Shown in pieces: positions 59,738 through 64,000 of a DNA stretch of 64,000 nucleotides. Location: assembly GCA_001692895.1 (NCBI GenBank), contig KV748203.1, positions 1,394,330 to 1,458,329 of the forward strand, in the 5' to 3' direction. Below the pieces are notes generated by a model. It worked only from the letters and a program-made list of their open reading frames with translations. It had not been told where the DNA came from and did not search any database. Both the position numbers and the translations under genes were made by a program. Origin of the DNA: Cenococcum geophilum 1.58 (taxonomy: Eukaryota; Ascomycota; Dothideomycetes; Gloniales; Gloniaceae). How positions within the stretch are numbered: position 1 is the first letter of the stretch; every line of letters begins with the position of its first letter.

Positions 59738-61161
59738 CTAGCAGTTCTTTCTTTGTGCGTAGAACGGCCATCCTAAGACATACAACCACGTAACCTCTGT
59801 ATATACACTCCAACACAACCTCTGTCCATATATTCCGACACTAGCAGTTCTTTCTTTATGCTTATAGCGTTCGGGCAGAGCAGTAAGGTGTCGGTATAGC
59901 TGCAGGCGGAGCAGCAAGTTGTCGGTCGGCTGCGGGTAAGGTAGTAAGGGTAGGTCTACTACAGGCGGAGCAGCGACGGTCGAATGGGGGTTAGCTACAG
60001 GCGGAGCAGCTAAAAGTTAATGTGGTGCTACAGGCAGGGCAGCAAGGTGTTGGTTAATTGTGTTACTGTAGGCAGGAGCAGTAGAGGGTCTGTTCGTTCG
60101 GGTAGTAGTATAGTACCAGCGGCGGTAGTAATAGTGGTCAAGTATAGAGCTTGTCTATTAGTCGGTCGGTTAATCGTAGGCGTATAGGCACGATTATTTG
60201 GTTGGTAGATCGCAGGTGTATCAGCGCGATCAGTATCGTAATAGCAGGCATAGCGGCGCTATTAGTTTGTCGATGGTATATGGCAGTACGGTGCCATTAT
60301 TAAGGGTTCGTAGCTGCCGCAAGGCGCCAGCAGATTCGAGAGGGCAGAGGGGAGCGCGTTGGCGTTGTAGGAGACACGTAACCACGTAACCTCTGTCCAT
60401 ACATTCCAACCTCTGTCTATACATTCCTACACTGGCAATTCTTTCTTTATGCCATTAATGGTTTATAGCTGCCGCAGGCGCTAGCAGATTCGAGAGGGCA
60501 GAGGATGGGGAGCGCGCTGGCCTTGTAGGTGCGCTATTAACGTGATTTCCGACGTGGCAGATCTGCAAGGAATGTAGCAGACGGTATCGGAATTGTAGGT
60601 AGAGGGTAGGGAGCGCGCTGGCGTTGTAGGCGCGCTGTTAATATAATTTTAACGCAGTAGGGTGTCGAGAATGTAGGAATAGCGTGCTGGCAGAACTTTA
60701 AGAGTCTAGTAGAGCTGAAATTGTTATAAGATAAGGGCACGCTGGTAATTGCTGTAGATGCTAACAGAGGAGTAGGGGGGGCTAGAGAGCGCGTTATTAA
60801 CGTGATTTTAATAGGTTTAGTAAAGAAGTTAAGTTTAACGTTGCGTAAGAGGTAAGGGGTAGTTACGCAGGAAGCTAAGGGGAAATTAAGAAACGCGTGG
60901 TCTTCTTTGTATTCGTGTAAGGAAGTAAAGGTGGTAAGCTTGCGGTAAGCGTAATGGACGTAGAATTAAGGGCGGGTGAGGCTGTTAATTCCTTAAATAT
61001 CTTTTAGATTCTTTGCTCGTGTAAGAAGGAAAGAAAATATCTGATATTCCTTAGCATAAGGTAGTTCTATAAGTTTGTGTAAGGAAGTTATAGAGGCCTT
61101 ATCTCTTCTAAAAAGACCTTATTAATCTATGGTATAACCTATAAGGTTAACCATTAATTAA

Positions 61162-61335
61162 TATCGGTTTCACAGGGGGGTGGCCTATTAAGAGTATACT
61201 CTTGTTCTAATAGTTTATAAATAGGTTGTTGAAAGCAGAGGATCGTAAGGATCGTAGTGCTTAAGTAGGGGGCTGATAAGTTACCATAAGGATGACTAAT
61301 CAGTGGCACGTAACCACGTGATATACATTCTAACA
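61162..61335. repeat. LTR of TRIM-like element (right)
   Basis: 174-bp partner of the left LTR. The right target duplication GTTAT follows at 61336-61340 and the satellite resumes. Confidence 0.9.
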
Positions 61336-61515
61336 GTTATAGACTGTACATAAATCCCTTTAAGTTAATGTATTCTTTTATAAATTAATAGCTAACCTTA
61401 CCTTTTTTAGTAGTTATAGATTATATATAAATTCTTTTAAGTTAACGTATTCTTTTATAAATTAATAGCTAACCTTACCTTTTTTAGTAGTTATAATATA
61501 TATATAAATCCTTGG
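61336..61515. repeat. 77-bp satellite, block 2 (~2.3 copies)
   Basis: Continuation of the 77-bp array after the TRIM-like insertion. It stops abruptly at about 61515, where non-RIP sequence begins. Confidence 0.92.
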
Positions 61516-62170
61516 TCCTCGAAATCGGACTCTGCACCTGTACGTGGTGAGGCCTACGAACCTGCTGGTCTTTGGACTCAGCAGAGCCAACGCAGAGACG
61601 TCGCACAGCTGCGGGTAGGACCTGGTGGTTGTCGAAATGTTGTGGGGGGTAGTGAAAGGTTTTCATATGGGATGGTGAGATTTCGAAAACCACTACTGAC
61701 GGTACCCCCTTTATAGTAGACTACTGCTATTCTCCTATTCCAAACCTGTGTGATTCTTGCGGATACGTATGGAATCTAACGTCCCCCGACCCTTAATTGA
61801 AAGCATTGACGACCTCACATTGACGGATAAATAAACGCGATAAACGAACGAACGAACGAATAAACGAACGAACGAGCAAATATACGGCCCCTCCTAACCC
61901 CTAGGGCAATCGCCCGCGGAGCATGCGGTTACTCGCCGTTTTTTCCTACCGAATACTACCTAGCAGCCTGGATTGCGACCCACGGTTTTCCTTCCTTGTC
62001 TCCTTTTAACGGAGTGGTGACCCTTAGAGAGGGCCTAGCCAGGCTGGTTTTTGATGCTATCGATAAGGCGTTGATTAATAATCGCTATCATTAGTCAATA
62101 ATCGATAATCATCGATAATTACTTGGCATTATGGTACGTGCCCGAGGCTAATTAATTTACAAAGGGAACT
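61516..62170. other. GC-normal patch of unknown content
   Basis: The patch shows little RIP. It contains an AACG tetranucleotide microsatellite (about 61837-61885) and ATCGATAATCATCGAT-type palindromic repeats (62095-62120). Reading frames are short and show no domain. It could be the end of an unmutated element or single-copy DNA. Confidence 0.5.
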
Positions 62171-62639
62171 TAGAGGAAGACTTCCAGAAAAGGCCCTAAT
62201 AGTCTCCTAATATCAGACATTATTCGTCTAAAATACCACTTTGTTTGTAATGTTTTAAATACTCTACCCTCTTAAGGTTTTCTACTCCCATCTATGCCCT
62301 TTCCTATAATACCGTACAACATCCCCCTAAAAAGACTCGCTCTGGTTTATCGCTTATAGCTAGAATTAAGAGAATATTAATTGCTATATATAATAACCTT
62401 GGCCAACGTTTTTTTTGTTAATCTTAATACCACCATTTAAGCGCCGGCATCTTACTAATATCGTACGGTTCCCTATTATAATAATCTTAGTACTCATCCT
62501 AACTTGCTAGTTAAGTATACTTCCCTAGCTTTTAAGCAATTTAATTAAATACGTTAAGTTTCTGCTCCTAAGGTCTCCTTTTATATAATAGAGGACTTAA
62601 AGGAGTAGAAGCTTTTTCCTGGTAGGACTCCTAAAGCTC
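62171..62639. other. Degenerate DNA downstream of the hAT transposase
   Basis: Probably contains the decayed C-terminal part or 3' end of the element that follows on the minus strand. No motif can be fixed. Confidence 0.4.
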
Positions 62640-64000
62640 TTTAACCTTTTTTAATACGGGCTTAACCTACTTTACTTTCTAGTTTGCCTTAATATACTTT
62701 ATATAACGGTTTAGATAAAGAATAAGGGCAGCGGCGTAAAGTGGCAACTCATCCGTTTTACTATAGTACTTATTAAAGGTCTCCCACCCCTTTCTAATTT
62801 AAGCGCTAAACTCCTTATTAGAAGCATATTCAGACTATTATACGGTATTAATATTGTCTAATTTAGAAGGAAGTCTACTTATAAGCGCGGCTTTAAAGTA
62901 CTAAACAATAATATCCATAGTAAAGAGTACACTATTAATTGTTACGCGGTTACCCTAAGTCTTTAGAGTTACTTAGTAGAACGGTTAAAGGAATTCCTTA
63001 ATTATATAAAGCCGTTTCCAGTCTTCCGGAGAAAGATAGTCTACCTAAAGTATGGCAAAGTGGTTCTTAGTATAGGTATTAATAGCTCCCGCCTTTTAAT
63101 CGGCTATAGCTAGCATTTAAAACCAGCTATTCCATCTCATACGGTTATTAAGTGGAATTATTTTCTCTGCTAGATCTTTAAACTCCTTTATATAACTAGC
63201 GGAACTACGGATATATATAATAATATTATAAAGCTTACTAAGTGGTCCTATAACCCGAAAGGTTGCCCATTTCTCCTCTTTATCTACTACCTCTCCTTTT
63301 CCTTCTTCTTTATTATACAACTTAAGTTGCTTTATTTTAATTAGACCATAAAATAGGAAGGCTTATACGGCTAAATTAATAATATAACCAGTATAGCGGA
63401 TCCGCCAATATATAGAATCCTATTTAATATCCTCCTCTTTCTAGAGATAGGCTTCTACCGTATAACAAAGTATATTATTTAAAGTAGCGTTATTATAAAC
63501 GATAGACCTAAGCTTTTGTATAATACTATAGTCCTTAAAGACTAGGAGAAGAGTAGTAAATTACTTATTTCTGTTATGGTTTGCCACCGTATAAAGCGCG
63601 AGAAGGGCCTTTAAGCGCTTCTTTTAACTACGGTTAATAAAATGGGCGCAGATCCCTAGAAGAAGAAGCCTATTTAGGAAAATCCAGATATTAAGTAAAA
63701 GATAAATACTTAATACTACTAACTGAAGTTTCTTTTATATAACGTCTTTATAAGTCTGCCAGGACTGCTCAATCTTCTTCGTAACTTAAGAGTGTGCTAT
63801 AGTTATAAAGTCGGATGATTCTAGATTAAGCACTTAGCAAAAAGCATAAAATTTAGGCCATTCAACAACTTAAAAAGGAAGGTTTTGTACGATAATTAGT
63901 GTAATTAAAGCCTTATTAATTATATCCTAATTTAGATATTTTTAGTAGACTTAAGTATTAATCTCTTCTATTTAGCCTAAAGACTCTACTTGGGTATAAA
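62640..64000 (-). mobile_element. hAT transposase remnant, runs off the window
   Basis: The minus strand reads a fungal hAT (Restless-like) transposase from the window edge downwards: LLGICAHFINRS, YTVANHNRNK, VFKDYSIIQKLRSIVYNNAT, YTGYIINLAV and AFLFYGLI. A 67-codon open stretch (63320-63117) follows with GPLSKLYNIIIYIRSSA, PLNNRMRWNSWF being the conserved TRWNSW block. Stops upstream are mostly at Trp or Gln. The N-terminal zinc-finger part lies beyond 64000 and the dimerisation domain is not recognisable. It is not obviously the partner of the hAT at 47692-49402, whose interior cannot be read. Confidence 0.82.

Larger units (their letters stand above)
59564..61335. mobile_element. Short non-coding LTR element (TRIM-like), 1772 bp
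   Basis: Direct 174-bp LTRs (59564-59737 and 61162-61335) are flanked by the duplication GTTAT (59559-59563 and 61336-61340). The 1.42-kb interior has no recognisable gag or pol. Instead it has imperfect repeats of CTACAGGCGGAGCAGC (59900-60080) and duplicated GCAGATTCGAGAGGGCAGAG blocks (60328 and 60486). It must have relied on another element's proteins. LTRs differ at about a dozen sites, mostly transitions. The interior is less AT-rich than its surroundings. Open stretches inside it are short and without motifs. Confidence 0.85.

Noticed and set aside
60198-60740. Short open frames of 63-67 codons inside the TRIM-like element
   Set aside because: They overlap each other on both strands, follow internal repeats and show no domain.

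Overview
The window looks like a repeat-rich, AT-rich block from a filamentous ascomycete (Pezizomycotina). Two signs support this. HET-domain genes occur, a family expanded in these fungi. Nearly all repeats also carry the signature of repeat-induced point mutation (RIP): copies differ almost only by C/T and G/A transitions, TA dinucleotides are very abundant, and former Trp codons in coding remains read TAG or TAA. No bacterial operons, tRNA genes, telomere arrays or CRISPR arrays were seen. The species cannot be named.

Layout. 1-3.65 kb: Ty3/gypsy fossil (minus). 4.0-11.35 kb: a fossil Crinkler-like NTPase/nuclease gene (plus), split by a complete-length Ty1/copia fossil (4528-9890; 271-bp LTRs; ATTCT target duplication). 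11.35-17.5 kb: degenerate DNA with a piggyBac-like scrap, a membrane-protein pseudogene split by a 425-bp solo LTR, a long inverted repeat, a 12-bp minisatellite and tetranucleotide microsatellites. 17.55-20.98 kb: a GC-rich island with the only convincing intact gene, a HET-domain protein on the minus strand (18416-20635). 21-30 kb: RIP-worn DNA with a BTB/POZ pseudogene (24244-24888), an ankyrin pseudogene (about 25.7-26.7 kb) and a 422-bp foldback element (29585-30006). 30-35 kb: Asn/Ser-rich coding remains, a gypsy gag fossil and a Tc1/mariner transposase.

35.07-50.92 kb is bounded by about 100-bp terminal inverted repeats with a plausible 9-11-bp target duplication, which resembles a Mutator-like element. 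Inside lie a 68-bp satellite (about 50 copies), a copia fossil (38664-44877) and a solo LTR (45634-46058) that both landed in the satellite, and a HET-domain pseudogene split by a hAT element (47692-49402; perfect 8-bp target duplication). 51-57.5 kb: a 25-bp tandem array, a foldback sequence and a Tad1/I-like LINE (52522-57211, 15-bp target duplication) inserted into a roughly 310-bp MITE. 58.6-61.5 kb: a 77-bp satellite invaded by a 1.77-kb LTR element with 174-bp LTRs and a non-coding, minisatellite-like interior. 61.5-62.2 kb: a less-mutated patch of unknown content. 62.6-64.0 kb: a hAT transposase remnant running off the window.

The genes form no pathway. The window records nested insertion followed by RIP, with one HET gene surviving in a GC-rich island. 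Boundaries flanked by target duplications are base-accurate as read here. Boundaries of degenerate coding regions are approximate, within about 50-150 bp.
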